Source: Mesorhizobium sp. B4-1-3
GTDB lineage: Bacteria; Pseudomonadota; Alphaproteobacteria; Rhizobiales; Rhizobiaceae
Assembly: GCF_006439355.1 (NCBI RefSeq)
Contig: NZ_VFTG01000007.1
Location: 1 to 64,000 of the forward strand
Direction of reading: 5' to 3'
DNA: 64,000 nucleotides
Shown: in pieces, positions 24,611 through 35,399 of the stretch
How the letters are laid out: each line of letters starts with the position of its first letter
Numbering within the stretch: position 1 is the stretch's first letter
Position numbers and translations under genes: made by a program
The notes under the pieces: generated by a model
Told to the model about the DNA's origin: nothing
The model's database searches: none
The model's input: the letters and a program-made list of their open reading frames with translations, nothing else

Positions 24611-26380
24611 TTACGCCGCTTCCGTCACCGGACGGCTGAGGCGGCGGACTTCCTCGTCGTTGAGCAGGCCGCCGGCGCGCAGCAGGGCGGCGAAGCGGCC
24701 GTTGCGCAACGACAGCTCGGTGAAGCCGCCCATCTCGACCACCCTGCCCTTGTCCATGAAGACGACGAGATCGGCGTCGCGGACCGTGGTCAGGCGATGG
24801 GCGATGATGAAGGTCGTGCGGTTGCGGCGCAGCTCGTCGATCGCGTCCTTGACGCGGTCCTCGGTTTCGACGTCGAGCGCGCTGGTCGCCTCGTCGAGCA
24901 CCAGGATCGGGGCATCCTTGAGCACGGCGCGGGCGATGGCGATACGCTGGCGCTCGCCGCCCGAGAGCTGACCGCCACGCTCGCCGACGACGGTGTCGTA
25001 GCCGCTGCTCTTCGACAGGATGAAGTCCTGCGCGGCGGCGGCATTGGCGGCGGCGTGCACCTCGTCGTTGCTCGCATCGGCGCGGCCGACACGGATGTTG
25101 TCTTCGATCGAGCGGTTAAGCAGGCCGGCGTCCTGGAAGACGGTGGCGATCGAGTGGCGCAGCGACTTGCGGGTCACCGTGCGGGTGTCGATGCCGTCTA
25201 TGAGGATACGGCCGCTGGCCGGCGTGAAGACGCGCTGCAGCAAGTTGATGAGCGTCGTCTTGCCGGCGCCTGTCGGACCGACGATAGCGACCGTCTGGCC
25301 TGCCTGGACCTCGAAGGAGACATCCTCGATGCCATGGCCCGAATTGGCAAACTCGAAGCTGACGTTCTCGAAGCGGACATGGCCGGTGACGTTGGTCAAC
25401 TCGCGCAGTCCGTCCGGCTCGGCGGTCTCGGCAGCCGAGTCCTCGAGGCGATAGAAGTCCTCGAGCTTGGCGCGGGCCTCGGAGATCTGGGTGGTGAAGG
25501 CCGACATCTGGTCGAGACGGGCGATCAGCATTCCGGCAAAGCCCGTGAAGGCGACGACATCGCCGACGCGAAGCTGGCCACGGGTGACGAGATAGGCGCC
25601 GATCGACAGCACGATCATCATCGAGATGGTCGACGACAGACGGTTCAGCGCGTTGGCGATCGCCCACCAGTCGAGCACCGGGTTCTGGGCGTCGAGCAGA
25701 TCCTTTACGTAGCGCTTCAGCGTCGCGGTCTCGTGGGCGATGCGATTGTAGCTCTGCAGCACGGCAACGTTGCTGACGCTGTCGGTCACGTGGGCGAACA
25801 CGGTGTGGTAGTGGCGCTCGACGGCGGTCTGCCCCGCCTTGGTGCGGTGCATGACGATGCGGCCGATGCCGACGTAAAGCACGCCCAGGCCAAGCAGCAC
25901 CACGGACATGCGGATGTCCATGGACAGCGCGGTCGGAACCAGCAGCACCAGCGCGATGGCCGTCGAGAGGTGCACGCGCATGAATTCGAGCCACAGGCTG
26001 AACAGCGTTTCGACGGCGCGCAGCAACGTGTGCAGCGAATTGGACGTGCCGCGCTGGTGGTGCCAGGCGAGCGGCATGGTGATGACGCGCTCGAAGGATT
26101 GGCACAGAACTTCCGAGCGGCGGGCATGGGCGAAGCGGTCGGCGCCGCGCGCCACCAGCACGAAGGCTATGACATTGAAGACACCGATGGCTGCCCAGAC
26201 GGCGAGGGTCGAAAACACCGCGCCTTTTTCGGAGATGGCACCGATCACCCTGCCCAGCAGGATCGGCTCGAGGATCGCGATCGCTGCGAGCGCGACGTTG
26301 GCGCCGCAAATCAGCGCGACGCGCTTCTTGTCGGCCGCCAGATAACCCAGCGCTCTAAAGTAGATCTGCAGAAGTGACAC
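24611..26380 (-). CDS. ndvA: Cyclic beta-1,2-glucan ABC exporter NdvA
   Basis: A 589-residue fused permease-ATPase half-transporter that exports cyclic beta-1,2-glucan to the periplasm, needed for hypo-osmotic adaptation and, in rhizobia, nodule invasion. Residues about 1-310 are the six-helix ABC exporter domain. The ATPase has Walker A GPTGAGKTT, Q-loop TVFQDAGLLN, signature LSGGERQR, Walker B ILVLDEAT and the switch His in IIAHRL. Start: the GTG at 26380 (VSLLQIYFRALGYL) has GGCGGAG upstream and gives the usual rhizobial length. A GTG at 26449 lacks a ribosome site. It lies downstream of ndvB in the same direction, beyond a terminator. Confidence 0.93.
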   Translation of the reverse strand: MSLLQIYFRALGYLAADKKRVALICGANVALAAIAILEPILLGRVIGAISEKGAVFSTLAVWAAIGVFNVIAFVLVARGADRFAHARRSEVLCQSFERVITMPLAWHHQRGTSNSLHTLLRAVETLFSLWLEFMRVHLSTAIALVLLVPTALSMDIRMSVVLLGLGVLYVGIGRIVMHRTKAGQTAVERHYHTVFAHVTDSVSNVAVLQSYNRIAHETATLKRYVKDLLDAQNPVLDWWAIANALNRLSSTISMMIVLSIGAYLVTRGQLRVGDVVAFTGFAGMLIARLDQMSAFTTQISEARAKLEDFYRLEDSAAETAEPDGLRELTNVTGHVRFENVSFEFANSGHGIEDVSFEVQAGQTVAIVGPTGAGKTTLINLLQRVFTPASGRILIDGIDTRTVTRKSLRHSIATVFQDAGLLNRSIEDNIRVGRADASNDEVHAAANAAAAQDFILSKSSGYDTVVGERGGQLSGGERQRIAIARAVLKDAPILVLDEATSALDVETEDRVKDAIDELRRNRTTFIIAHRLTTVRDADLVVFMDKGRVVEMGGFTELSLRNGRFAALLRAGGLLNDEEVRRLSRPVTEAA

Positions 26381-26694
26381 TTCAGCTACTCCGCCAAACT
26401 CTTGTCCGTGCTCAATGCCCGAATTGTGCACCGCACCATTTTCTGACACGTATCGGTTAACGTGTCGCGAAACAATGCGTCGTCTATCCCTTCCGTTCCC
26501 ATTTAGCGAACAAAAGATAACGACGGTACGAAATCTGACGTGATCACCTAACGGTTTGAGATAAAAGGTGAAATGTCAGCCTTGCGGCAAAATAATGGCA
26601 CTTGGTCCCCGCTGCCACATTTTTAATCATAAGCTGCTTGCTTAGCCTGCTCTAAAGGAAGGCGCGCGATGAGGCGCAAGAGCCGCGCCAAGTA
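26381..26694. other. ndvB-ndvA intergenic region
   Basis: About 300 bp, locally AT-richer than the surroundings, presumably holding the ndvA promoter on the minus strand. I could not pick a definite -35/-10 pair. A possible eight-codon plus-strand reading frame at 26669 (MRRKSRAK), with AAGGAAGG upstream, is noted but not claimed. Confidence 0.4.
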
Positions 26695-26738
26695 AAAAAC
26701 GGCGGTCGGCCACGCACCTCGAATGATGCGCGGCCGAC
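26695..26738 (-). terminator. Rho-independent terminator of ndvB
   Basis: Read on the minus strand: stem GTCGGCC / GGCCGAC (26732-26738 with 26705-26711), extended by partly paired inner bases, then CGCCG and a run of six T at 26695-26700. It starts 18 bp beyond the ndvB stop. Confidence 0.85.
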
Positions 26739-26755
26739 AGACCAAACCTTTGATT

Positions 26756-29700
26756 TTACGCGGGTATCCTGACGACGACTTCCGTCTTGCCGCCGGCTGT
26801 CGGCTCGAAAGAGGCCGATTTTTTCTTTGAACCATCGACTTCTAGCGAGATCGACTTGGTCTTTTTGTCGCGGATGACGCGAACCTTGATCTCGCCGTCG
26901 AACATCTTGAGCGTCGCGGCGTAGCCGTCCCAGTGCCTGGGCAGCTTCGGCCTAAACGTGATCTCCTTGCCGCGCCGCTCGATGCCGAGGATGCCTTCCA
27001 CCGCGGCCCGGTAGAGCCAGCCGGCCGATCCCGTGTACCAGGTCCAGCCGCCGCGGCCGCCCTTGCCTTCGCCGGCATAGATGTCGGCGGCCACCACATA
27101 GGGCTCGACGCGGTAGTGCTCGGCCCCCGCTTCGTCCGAGGCGTGGTTGACCGGATTCAGCATCGAGAAGCAGCGATAGGCCTCATCGGTGCGGCCCATC
27201 TCGGCCAGCGCGATCACGAACCAGGTGGCGGCATGGGTATACTGGCCGCCATTCTCGCGCACGCCCGGCGGATAGCTCTTGATGTAGCCGGGATCCTTCT
27301 CGCTCTTGGAGAAGGGCGGCGTGAACAGCTTGACGATCTTGAGCTCGTCATCGACCAGCATATTGGTCGCCTGTTCCATGGCCGTGGTCGAGCGCGCCGG
27401 ATCGCCCTCGCCCGACAACACGCTCCAGGACTGGGCGATCGAGTCGATCTTGCACTCGTCCGAATTGTGCGAGCCGAGCGGCGTGCCGTCGTCGAAGCTG
27501 CCTCGCCGGTACCACTGGCCGTCCCAAGCGGTGCTTTCCAGGGCACGCTTCAGCGCGTCCGCGTGCTTCGCCCAGGCCTGCGCCCGCTTGGTGTCGCCCT
27601 GCCCCTTGGCGACAGGCGCGAAGTCGGTGAGCGTCTTCAGGAGGAACCAGCCCAGCCACACGCTCTCACCCTTGCCGCCCTCGCCGACGCGGTTCATGCC
27701 GTCGTTCCAGTCGCCGCCAAGGATGAGCGGCAGGCCGGCGGGGCTGCTGCGCTTGATCGCGAGATCGAGCGCCCGCGCGCAATGGTCATAGAGCGGCGCG
27801 GTGTTCTTGGTGATCTCCGGCGTGAAGAAGGCGTCATGCTCGCCTTCGCCGAGCTCCTGCCCCTCGATGAAGGGCAATTGCTCCTTGAGGATGCCGGCAT
27901 CGCCCGTCACCTCGATGTAGCGGGCCGTCGCATGCGCCAGCCAGACGACGTCGTCCGAGATCATGGTGCGCACACCGGCATCGGTGCGCGGCAGCCACCA
28001 GTGCTGCACGTCGCCTTCCGGGAACTGCCGGCGCGCGGCATTGAGGATCTGGTCGCGCGCCAGCTTCGGGTCATGCGCCAGAAGGGCGAGCGTGTCCTGC
28101 AACTGGTCGCGAAAGCCGAAGGCGCCGCTCGCCTGGTAGAAGGCCGAGCGCGCGCGGATGCGGCAGGCCAGGCTCTGGTAAGGCAGCCAGTGGTTGACCA
28201 TGGCGTTCATCGCCTCGTCCGGCGTCTCGACCTGGATGGTGTCGAGGAAACCGCGCCAGGTCTTTTCGTTATCGGCCAGGCGCTGGTCGAAATCCTTGCC
28301 GCGATGGGACTGCACCAGCGCGCTTGCCTCGGCGGGCGTTGCCGCGTCGCCAAGCAGCCAGAGCAGCGTGATGTCGCCGCCGGCAGGAATGTCGATGTCG
28401 CTGGCGACAACCGCGCAAGGATCGTCGCCCGCCTCGATGCGGCCGGAAAGCGCAAGCCCGCCGAGCACGGCCTGCGGATATTCGGTCGTGCCGTGCCTGC
28501 CGATGAATTCGGAGCGGTCGGCGGTCACCGAATGGACCGGATGACTTGCCGCCATGAAGGCGACACGCTCGCCGAAGTCGAGCCCGTAGGGGTTTTGCGC
28601 CAGCATGGCGCCGGTCGCCGCGTCACGGGAGGGCACGATAGTCGCCGCGGTGCGCGAGCGATGGCCGCCCAGCACCCACTCGGCATAGGCGTAAATGCGC
28701 AGGCGTGCCGGCGCCGGGCCGGCGTTCTGGATGCGCAACCGCGTGATCTTCACCGGATCGGTCGGATCGACCACCTGAGTCAGGTCCATCGACAGCGGCC
28801 CGCGCTTCGAGCGGAAGGTGGAGAACCCCTGCCCGTGCCAGGTCTCGTAGGTCATCGACGGATCGCGCACCACTGCCGCCGTCGGCGAGAACGCCTTACC
28901 GCTCAGCTGGTCATAGATATAGAAGCCTTCGCCCGGCCGGTTCGACACCGGATCGTTCGACCATGGCGTCAGCTGGTAGTCGCGGCTGTTGCGGCTCCAG
29001 GTGAAACCGGCGCCTTCGGCCGAAACGTGGAAGCCGAAGGAAGCATTCGAGATGACGTTGATCCAAGGCTGCGGCGTCACGCGCCGTCCGGTCAACCGCG
29101 TCACATAATGGCGACCATCGCCGTCGAAGCCGCCAAAGCCGTTCCACAGGCTGAGACCGCTGCCATCGGCGGCGATATCGCCTCCACCTTGGCTTGCAGG
29201 TACCGGCAAGGGCAGCGGCGGAGCAGGTTCGCGCGGCGAACCGCCCTCCGCCTGCAGCAAGGCATCGCGCGCCTGGAGGGCCGCGGTCTCCGCGCGTTCG
29301 AGCTGGTCGAAGATCGTGCCGTTGCGGGTATGCAGGACGACGCGCGCGACCGACAGCAAGGTCTTGTAGGTCGGCTCATCCATCAGGTCGCGGCGCACCG
29401 CGAAGATGTGCTGGCGAGGCCCGAGCTCGCGGCCGCGCAGGCGGCTGTTCTCGCACAGTGTCTCCACGGCGCGCTGCAGGTCCTGCACATAGGACGAGGC
29501 CTGCTCGTTGACGACGACGAAGTCGATCATCATGCCCCGCGCCCGCATGTATTCCTGGAACCGCAGCGCCTGAGCGACGATCTCGAGATCGGCGACGTCG
29601 GCGATGCGCACGAGGAAGATCGGGAAATCCCCGGAGATGCTGGTCGGCCACAGGCTCGACTGGCGGCCGAGGCCAGACGCGATGGATTCGGCCGGCAGGC

Positions 29701-32700
29701 GCAGGAACGGATCGGGATAGATGAGGTAGCGCGCCAGCTTCTGCACATTGGCGGCGTCGGTGAGACTGAGACCCAGATGACGTGTCTGCACCTGGCTGCG
29801 CGTCCAGGCAAGCATGGCCTGGCGGGCGAAGCTCTCCTGGTGGTCGAGACGGGCGATCGCCTCGTCGAGCTCTGATCGATTAGCGCCGACGGCGGTCCAG
29901 AAGGTCAGCGAGATCTTCTTGTTTGCCGGCACGCGGACCTGGCGGCGCAGCGCCGCCACCGGGTCGAGCGTGAAGCCTTGACTGCCGGAAAGCCTGACGC
30001 CGGGGTCGAAGGCGACGGCATCGGCGATGGTGCGGCCACGGCCGATGAAAGCGCGCCGGTCGGTCTCGGCCTCGGCATCGCGCGACGGGCCCGACGGATC
30101 GGTGACGAAATGCACCATGGTGAGGTCGGGGTCGTTCTTGTCGCGCTTGCGCCGCGTGGCGAAGATCGCGCCGTTGGTCGGCGCGATCTCGGTCTCGACG
30201 AACATCTTGGAGAAGGCCGGATGCGCATTGTCCGAGGCCTCGTTGCCGAGCACCAGCTCGGCGAAGGACGTCACCTCGATATGCCGGTCGGTCGGGCCGT
30301 CATTATAGAGCGTGATGCGACGGCCTTCGCCGTTACCCTCGGAAATGACGATGCATTCGACCTCCGAACGCAGCGAGCCGACGGACTTGGTGAAGCTCGC
30401 CTTGTCGTCGCCGAACAGCGTCTGGACGCGTTCGCCCTCGGCGCGCTTCGGTTCCGCCGTGGCCGACCACCAGTCGCCGGTAGCGGTGTCGCGCAGGAAG
30501 ATGTAGGAGCCGAGGCGGTCCTCGCTCGGATCCGGCTGCCAGCGAGTGACGGCAAGCTCGCCGAAGCGGCTGTAGCCGGAGCCGGTCGCGGTGACCATGA
30601 CCGAATAGCGGCCGTTGGACATGACGTTGGTCGCCCGCAACGCCTTGATCGGATCGAGGATGACGCGGCTGTCCGGGCTCTCGGCCTCGGTCTCGTCCTT
30701 GGATCGCTCGTCCGCTTCCGTCCTGACGGTCGCGGTCGGAATATCGCGCGGCGCCTTCTCCTGCAACAGAAGCTCGGCCGACTCGATCACCGGGTCGCTG
30801 TGGAAACGCTCGCGCAGCCGGCCCTCGAAAATGGCGTCGGCGACAGCGGCGATCGACATGCCGGAATGGTGCGCCATGTAGTTCAGCACCACGGCGTGGT
30901 CCGTGCCCTCCGGAACGCGCTGCGGCGTGAAGTCGACCGCATCGTGGAAGCCGTGACGGCCAAGCGCGCCGATAGAGCGCAGGCGCTTCAGGTTCTGCAC
31001 CGCCTCGCGCGGATAGAACTGCGCTGCCAGGATCGTGGCGTAAGGCGCGATAACAGTGTTCTGGCCGAGGCCGCGCTTCAGGCCGAGGCCGGGCACTCCG
31101 AAATTGGTGTACTGGTAGGTGAGCTCGCGGTCGCGGGCATTATAGGCCGATTCCGAAATGCCCCAGGGAACGTTCTTGGAACGCGCATACTGGATCTGGC
31201 GCTTGATGATGAGCTTGCTGGTCTGGTTGAGGATCGAGCCCTGCGGCTCCTTCATGACCAGCGGCGGCATCAGATACTCGAACATCGAGCCCGACCACGA
31301 CATCAGCGCGCCCTGGAAGCCGATCTCGACGATCGGCCGTCCCAGACGGAACCAGTGCTCGGTCGGCAGGTCGCCCTTGGCGATGGCGAACAGGCTGGTG
31401 AGCCGCGCCTCGGAGGCGAGCAGGTCATAGCAGGCTTCGTCGAGCTGGCGGTCCTCGACGCGATAGCCGATCGACAGCAGCTTGCGCTCCTGCCGCATCA
31501 AGAAGGAGAAATCCATCTCGAAGGCAAAGCGGCGGCAGCGCTCGCGCAGCGCGAGCAGCTTGGCGCGCAATGCGGCGACGGCGCTCTCGTCATTGTGCGA
31601 ATCGTGCACGTGCGCCTCGCAGGTCGCCTCGAGCCTCGCCGCCCAGTCGGCGATGACATCGCTCTTCGGCGAGCCCGCCTCGGTATGGATGGCGGTGGCG
31701 AGCTTGCGGATCTCGCCGGCGAGCACGGCAAGGTTGATGGTGCGGATCGACGCCATTTCGGGCTGCGCCTTGATGGTCGCGACCGCGCGGCGCATGCCGT
31801 CGAGACGGTCGGCCAGGCGCTGGCGCAGCGGCCGCAGCTGCCGACGATCGTCCGGCAACTCGTCCAGGCTTTCGTCGAGGATGGCGACGGTGTCGAGTAT
31901 GCCTTCGAAATCACCCTGCAGGTGCACGGACGGCGCTTCGGCCCATTCGGCGCAGGAGGCGGCCACCGCGACCAGATGTCCGGCGAGATTGCCGCTGTCG
32001 ACCGCGGAGATGTAGAGCGGATAGAGCGGCTTCAGCGTCGTCGTGTCGTACCAGTTATAGAGGTGGCCGCGTTCGCGCGGCATGTTCTCGATCGTCGTCA
32101 TCGTGGCGTCGATACGGGTGATGGCATCCGAAAGGCTGATCCAACCGAAATCGCGCGCCGACACGACCGACAAGAGATAGACCCCGATATTGGTCGGCGA
32201 GGTGCGCGGCGCCACCACCGGCGCCGGGCTCTCCTGGAAATTGTCCGGCGGCAGATGATGCTGCTCTGGCGTGACGAAGGTCTCGAAATAATGCCAGGTG
32301 CGGCGCGCGTAAGTGCGCAACGCGTGGACGTCGGCGGTCGAGATGCGCAGCCTGTCCTCGGTCTCGGCCGAGCGGCTGATCCAGCAGGCGACGGCGGGCG
32401 AAGCGATCCAGAAGATGGCGAAGAAGAAGGCGACGAAGGCGCCGGTGGAATCGGCCAGCACCGGAATCGCCAGGCCGACGACGCCGACGATCACCGCGCC
32501 ATACATCATGCCGTAATAGGCGCCGAGATCGTTCCCGCCCTTGGCCGCCTGCGAAGCGGTGCGCCATTCCAGCAGATTTTGCCGGCTGACGAAGAGCCGG
32601 TAGATGGTGCGGATGATGGCGTCGCCCATCATCCAGGCGAGATGCGCCATCAGAAGCACTTTCAGCGCCACAAGGGCGGTGCCGAAGACGGTGTCGCGAG

Positions 32701-35335
32701 CCAGCGCCGAGAAATGGCCGCGCGGCGTCTGGTCGCCGCTCTTGGGCAGGATGCCGTTCACGATGTCGAAGGTCGGCGCCATGAACAGGCTGAGGATCAG
32801 AAGCGCCTGCCACTGCGCCGCCTGGGTAAAAGGCAGCAGCGTCCAGCCGGCGACGCAGGCCATGACCCAGAAGATCGGGGTGACCGAGCGGCGCAGATTG
32901 TCGACCATCTTCCAGCGCGACAGCGCAGGCACACCGGAGCGCGGGTCGAAGATATAGCCGAGCAGCTGCCAGTCGCCGCGGGCCCAGCGATGGTGGCGCG
33001 AGGCGTCGACCGAGTAGCGGGTCGGATAGTCCTCGACCAGCTCGACATCGGTGACTAACGCGGCGCGCGCGAGCGCGCCTTCGAGCAGGTCGTGGCTGAG
33101 GATGGTGTTTTCGTCGATGCGGTTCTTCAGCGCCGCCTCGAAGGCGTCGACATGGTAGAGGCCCTTGCCGGTGAAGGACCCGTCGCCGAAGACGTCCTGG
33201 TAAACGTCGGAAACGGCGAACACATAGGGGTCGAGGCCGCGATTGGCCGAGAAGACGCGCTGGAAGAAGGAGGCGTCGTCGCCGCTGGTGAGCGAAGCGG
33301 TGATGCGCGGCTGCAGGATGGTGTAGCCGGCCGTGACGACACGCTTCACCGGATCGAAATGCGGGCGGTTGAGCGGATGGGCGAGCTTGCCGACCAGGCT
33401 CGAAACCGCGTCGCGCGTGGTGCGCGTGTCGGCGTCGAGCGTCATTACATAGACGACCTTTTCCGGCAGCGGCACGTCGAGCGGCAGGAAGGTGGTGTCA
33501 CTGTCGCCGCGCAAAAGAAGGTTCAGCTCATGCAGCTTGCCGCGCTTGCGCTCCCAGCCCATCCAGCAGCCCTGCGCCTGATTGTAGAGCCGGCGTCGGT
33601 GCAGGAGGTAGAAGCGCGGCGAGCCTTCCGACGGATAGCGCGCATTGAGCCTGGCGATCTCGTCGCGGGCATATTGCAGGATTTCGATATCGGCGGCGTC
33701 GATCTCGGTCTTGGAGTCCGGCCAGTCGGACAACAGCGCGAAATGGATTTCCTCGGCCGTGTTGGCGAGGTGATGAACCTCGATGTTGCGGATGTTTTCC
33801 TCGACATCGTCGCGCGAGCCGATCAGTGACGGAACCACGACCATCGTGCGCGACTCGGCCGGTATGCCGTGCTTGTTGTAGTCGTAGCCGACAAGCCGGG
33901 TCGGCTTGAGAAACAGCGCTACCACGGTGTTGAAGAAGGCTAGCGCGCCCTCGCTGGCGGGCACGGCGAACAGCGCCAGCATCAGCGTGATCGATTCCAC
34001 CGACAGGCCGAGATTGACGAGCGCTTTGCCCGACAGCACCAAGAGCAGCACCGTCAACAGAAAGACCGGCACGACGATGCCCAGCCAGCCGGCGCTGGCA
34101 AAACCTCGCTTGAAGGTCACATAGAAAGGCGGCCGGTAGCCGATCGCCTGTTCCAGCTCCTGCCGGCGCGGGCCGACCAGGAAAAAGCCGACATCGGTGT
34201 GCACGGCGGGGTCCGCTGTTTCCGGCACGCCGGACGCGTCGGTGAGGCCGGGCGTGTGGCCGGCAAGCTCGATCGCCTTTTCGGCGACGCGGTACTCGGA
34301 AAGATGCGAGCGGCGCGCCAGCTGCTCGATCGCGGTGCGATACTGGTCGCGCGAGAAGAAATCGAGGTTGGCGAAATCGGTCTTTTCACGCAGCAGCGTG
34401 TCGATGCGGCTGACGCCCTCGAACCAGACCGTCCAGTCGACGTCGTTGATGAGGCGCAGACCGCGAATGATGTTGCCGGTGGTGACGTTGCCCGAGGACA
34501 GCGTCTGATGCTCGGAGATGATGATCTCCTCGGCATCGGAGCCGGTCTTTTCGAGCTCGCCTTCCAGCCATTCCAGCGCGCGGCCGGCGTTCTGCGATCC
34601 GTCGCGCAGGCGGTAGAGCAATTGGGTGGCGAAAGTGGTGTCCTGCGCATGCGCGCTGTAGTTCGACAGGATCCTGGTGCGGTCGGCATTGTCGTCCGTC
34701 GCGAGAACCCGGTCGGCGACCTCGTTGGCGACATGGCGCATCTGCCTGGTGCGCTCGACGCGCACGGCGATGCGGCGCAGATTCTCGATCAGCACGAAGC
34801 GCAGCAGCGACGGCAGCGCCCAGAGCTCGCCGATCTTCATCGGCTCGACTGACTGGAAGCCCTCGACGATCGCCTTGAACATGGTGGCCGAGACGGAGCT
34901 GTCGGAATGCTCGACATAGCTCCAGGCCACGACGAAGGCGCGCGGCAGCACGGTGCCGTCGCCGAGTGTGAGCGTCGGCAGCTGCCGGTAGAAGCGGCGC
35001 GGCAGGTCGCGCTTGACCTGGAAGATGGTCTCCTCGACCAGGTAATTGTTGTCGAGCAGCCATTGCGCGGCGGGCGTGATGGTCTCGCCCTTGGCCTGGG
35101 CGGCATTGGTCGAGCGGTAAACTTCGAGAATCTTCTTGGCGCTATCGCGGATGCGGCCCTGGAACTCGAACGGGGCGAGGCCGAACAATTCCTTGACCTC
35201 GCCCTTGGCGAGCGCAACGCCCAAGGCGCGCAGCCGGTCCTCTGGCAGGAAATTGGAGCGTATCGGCGCTTCCGTCACCGCCGGGAAGCCGGCGCTCGTC
35301 TGTTCGATCTTGTTGGGATTGGTCTGAATGTTCAT
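26756..35335 (-). CDS. ndvB: Cyclic beta-1,2-glucan synthase NdvB
   Basis: A giant inner-membrane enzyme of 2859 residues that initiates, elongates and cyclises periplasmic beta-1,2-glucan from UDP-glucose. Order: N-terminal region; membrane helices about 420-510; a GT84 glycosyltransferase domain with DxD-type MTLDADTRTTRD near residue 630 and RHHRWARGDWQ near 780; more helices about 820-1000; central glucoamylase-like and carbohydrate-binding regions; and a C-terminal GH94 phosphorylase-like domain with GGDWNDGMN near 2550 that sets ring size. The ATG at 35335 (MNIQTNPNKIEQ) is preferred to a GTG 42 bases upstream. Length agrees with rhizobial NdvB (about 2830). It is followed by its own terminator and then ndvA. 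Confidence 0.97.
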   Translation of the reverse strand: MNIQTNPNKIEQTSAGFPAVTEAPIRSNFLPEDRLRALGVALAKGEVKELFGLAPFEFQGRIRDSAKKILEVYRSTNAAQAKGETITPAAQWLLDNNYLVEETIFQVKRDLPRRFYRQLPTLTLGDGTVLPRAFVVAWSYVEHSDSSVSATMFKAIVEGFQSVEPMKIGELWALPSLLRFVLIENLRRIAVRVERTRQMRHVANEVADRVLATDDNADRTRILSNYSAHAQDTTFATQLLYRLRDGSQNAGRALEWLEGELEKTGSDAEEIIISEHQTLSSGNVTTGNIIRGLRLINDVDWTVWFEGVSRIDTLLREKTDFANLDFFSRDQYRTAIEQLARRSHLSEYRVAEKAIELAGHTPGLTDASGVPETADPAVHTDVGFFLVGPRRQELEQAIGYRPPFYVTFKRGFASAGWLGIVVPVFLLTVLLLVLSGKALVNLGLSVESITLMLALFAVPASEGALAFFNTVVALFLKPTRLVGYDYNKHGIPAESRTMVVVPSLIGSRDDVEENIRNIEVHHLANTAEEIHFALLSDWPDSKTEIDAADIEILQYARDEIARLNARYPSEGSPRFYLLHRRRLYNQAQGCWMGWERKRGKLHELNLLLRGDSDTTFLPLDVPLPEKVVYVMTLDADTRTTRDAVSSLVGKLAHPLNRPHFDPVKRVVTAGYTILQPRITASLTSGDDASFFQRVFSANRGLDPYVFAVSDVYQDVFGDGSFTGKGLYHVDAFEAALKNRIDENTILSHDLLEGALARAALVTDVELVEDYPTRYSVDASRHHRWARGDWQLLGYIFDPRSGVPALSRWKMVDNLRRSVTPIFWVMACVAGWTLLPFTQAAQWQALLILSLFMAPTFDIVNGILPKSGDQTPRGHFSALARDTVFGTALVALKVLLMAHLAWMMGDAIIRTIYRLFVSRQNLLEWRTASQAAKGGNDLGAYYGMMYGAVIVGVVGLAIPVLADSTGAFVAFFFAIFWIASPAVACWISRSAETEDRLRISTADVHALRTYARRTWHYFETFVTPEQHHLPPDNFQESPAPVVAPRTSPTNIGVYLLSVVSARDFGWISLSDAITRIDATMTTIENMPRERGHLYNWYDTTTLKPLYPLYISAVDSGNLAGHLVAVAASCAEWAEAPSVHLQGDFEGILDTVAILDESLDELPDDRRQLRPLRQRLADRLDGMRRAVATIKAQPEMASIRTINLAVLAGEIRKLATAIHTEAGSPKSDVIADWAARLEATCEAHVHDSHNDESAVAALRAKLLALRERCRRFAFEMDFSFLMRQERKLLSIGYRVEDRQLDEACYDLLASEARLTSLFAIAKGDLPTEHWFRLGRPIVEIGFQGALMSWSGSMFEYLMPPLVMKEPQGSILNQTSKLIIKRQIQYARSKNVPWGISESAYNARDRELTYQYTNFGVPGLGLKRGLGQNTVIAPYATILAAQFYPREAVQNLKRLRSIGALGRHGFHDAVDFTPQRVPEGTDHAVVLNYMAHHSGMSIAAVADAIFEGRLRERFHSDPVIESAELLLQEKAPRDIPTATVRTEADERSKDETEAESPDSRVILDPIKALRATNVMSNGRYSVMVTATGSGYSRFGELAVTRWQPDPSEDRLGSYIFLRDTATGDWWSATAEPKRAEGERVQTLFGDDKASFTKSVGSLRSEVECIVISEGNGEGRRITLYNDGPTDRHIEVTSFAELVLGNEASDNAHPAFSKMFVETEIAPTNGAIFATRRKRDKNDPDLTMVHFVTDPSGPSRDAEAETDRRAFIGRGRTIADAVAFDPGVRLSGSQGFTLDPVAALRRQVRVPANKKISLTFWTAVGANRSELDEAIARLDHQESFARQAMLAWTRSQVQTRHLGLSLTDAANVQKLARYLIYPDPFLRLPAESIASGLGRQSSLWPTSISGDFPIFLVRIADVADLEIVAQALRFQEYMRARGMMIDFVVVNEQASSYVQDLQRAVETLCENSRLRGRELGPRQHIFAVRRDLMDEPTYKTLLSVARVVLHTRNGTIFDQLERAETAALQARDALLQAEGGSPREPAPPLPLPVPASQGGGDIAADGSGLSLWNGFGGFDGDGRHYVTRLTGRRVTPQPWINVISNASFGFHVSAEGAGFTWSRNSRDYQLTPWSNDPVSNRPGEGFYIYDQLSGKAFSPTAAVVRDPSMTYETWHGQGFSTFRSKRGPLSMDLTQVVDPTDPVKITRLRIQNAGPAPARLRIYAYAEWVLGGHRSRTAATIVPSRDAATGAMLAQNPYGLDFGERVAFMAASHPVHSVTADRSEFIGRHGTTEYPQAVLGGLALSGRIEAGDDPCAVVASDIDIPAGGDITLLWLLGDAATPAEASALVQSHRGKDFDQRLADNEKTWRGFLDTIQVETPDEAMNAMVNHWLPYQSLACRIRARSAFYQASGAFGFRDQLQDTLALLAHDPKLARDQILNAARRQFPEGDVQHWWLPRTDAGVRTMISDDVVWLAHATARYIEVTGDAGILKEQLPFIEGQELGEGEHDAFFTPEITKNTAPLYDHCARALDLAIKRSSPAGLPLILGGDWNDGMNRVGEGGKGESVWLGWFLLKTLTDFAPVAKGQGDTKRAQAWAKHADALKRALESTAWDGQWYRRGSFDDGTPLGSHNSDECKIDSIAQSWSVLSGEGDPARSTTAMEQATNMLVDDELKIVKLFTPPFSKSEKDPGYIKSYPPGVRENGGQYTHAATWFVIALAEMGRTDEAYRCFSMLNPVNHASDEAGAEHYRVEPYVVAADIYAGEGKGGRGGWTWYTGSAGWLYRAAVEGILGIERRGKEITFRPKLPRHWDGYAATLKMFDGEIKVRVIRDKKTKSISLEVDGSKKKSASFEPTAGGKTEVVVRIPA

Positions 35336-35399
35336 CGAAAATTCCGTAAGCGGGGCGCAATGCGGCGTCACCGCCACGGCAATGCGCCTAAAACCGGTT

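Noticed and set aside
24569..26377. A 602-codon open frame antisense to ndvA
   Set aside because: Same kind of codon-bias shadow; the sense frame carries complete ABC exporter motifs.
26669..26695. Eight-codon reading frame MRRKSRAK with a ribosome-site-like sequence and a hairpin after it
   Set aside because: No promoter is evident on that strand, and the hairpin is better explained as the ndvB terminator on the other strand.
26933..33058. Very long open frames antisense to ndvB (about 980 and 1026 codons)
   Set aside because: They mirror a high-GC gene with strong codon bias, contain low-complexity Arg/Asp/Ala/Gly-rich protein with no domain, and lack ribosome sites. The sense strand is an unmistakable NdvB.
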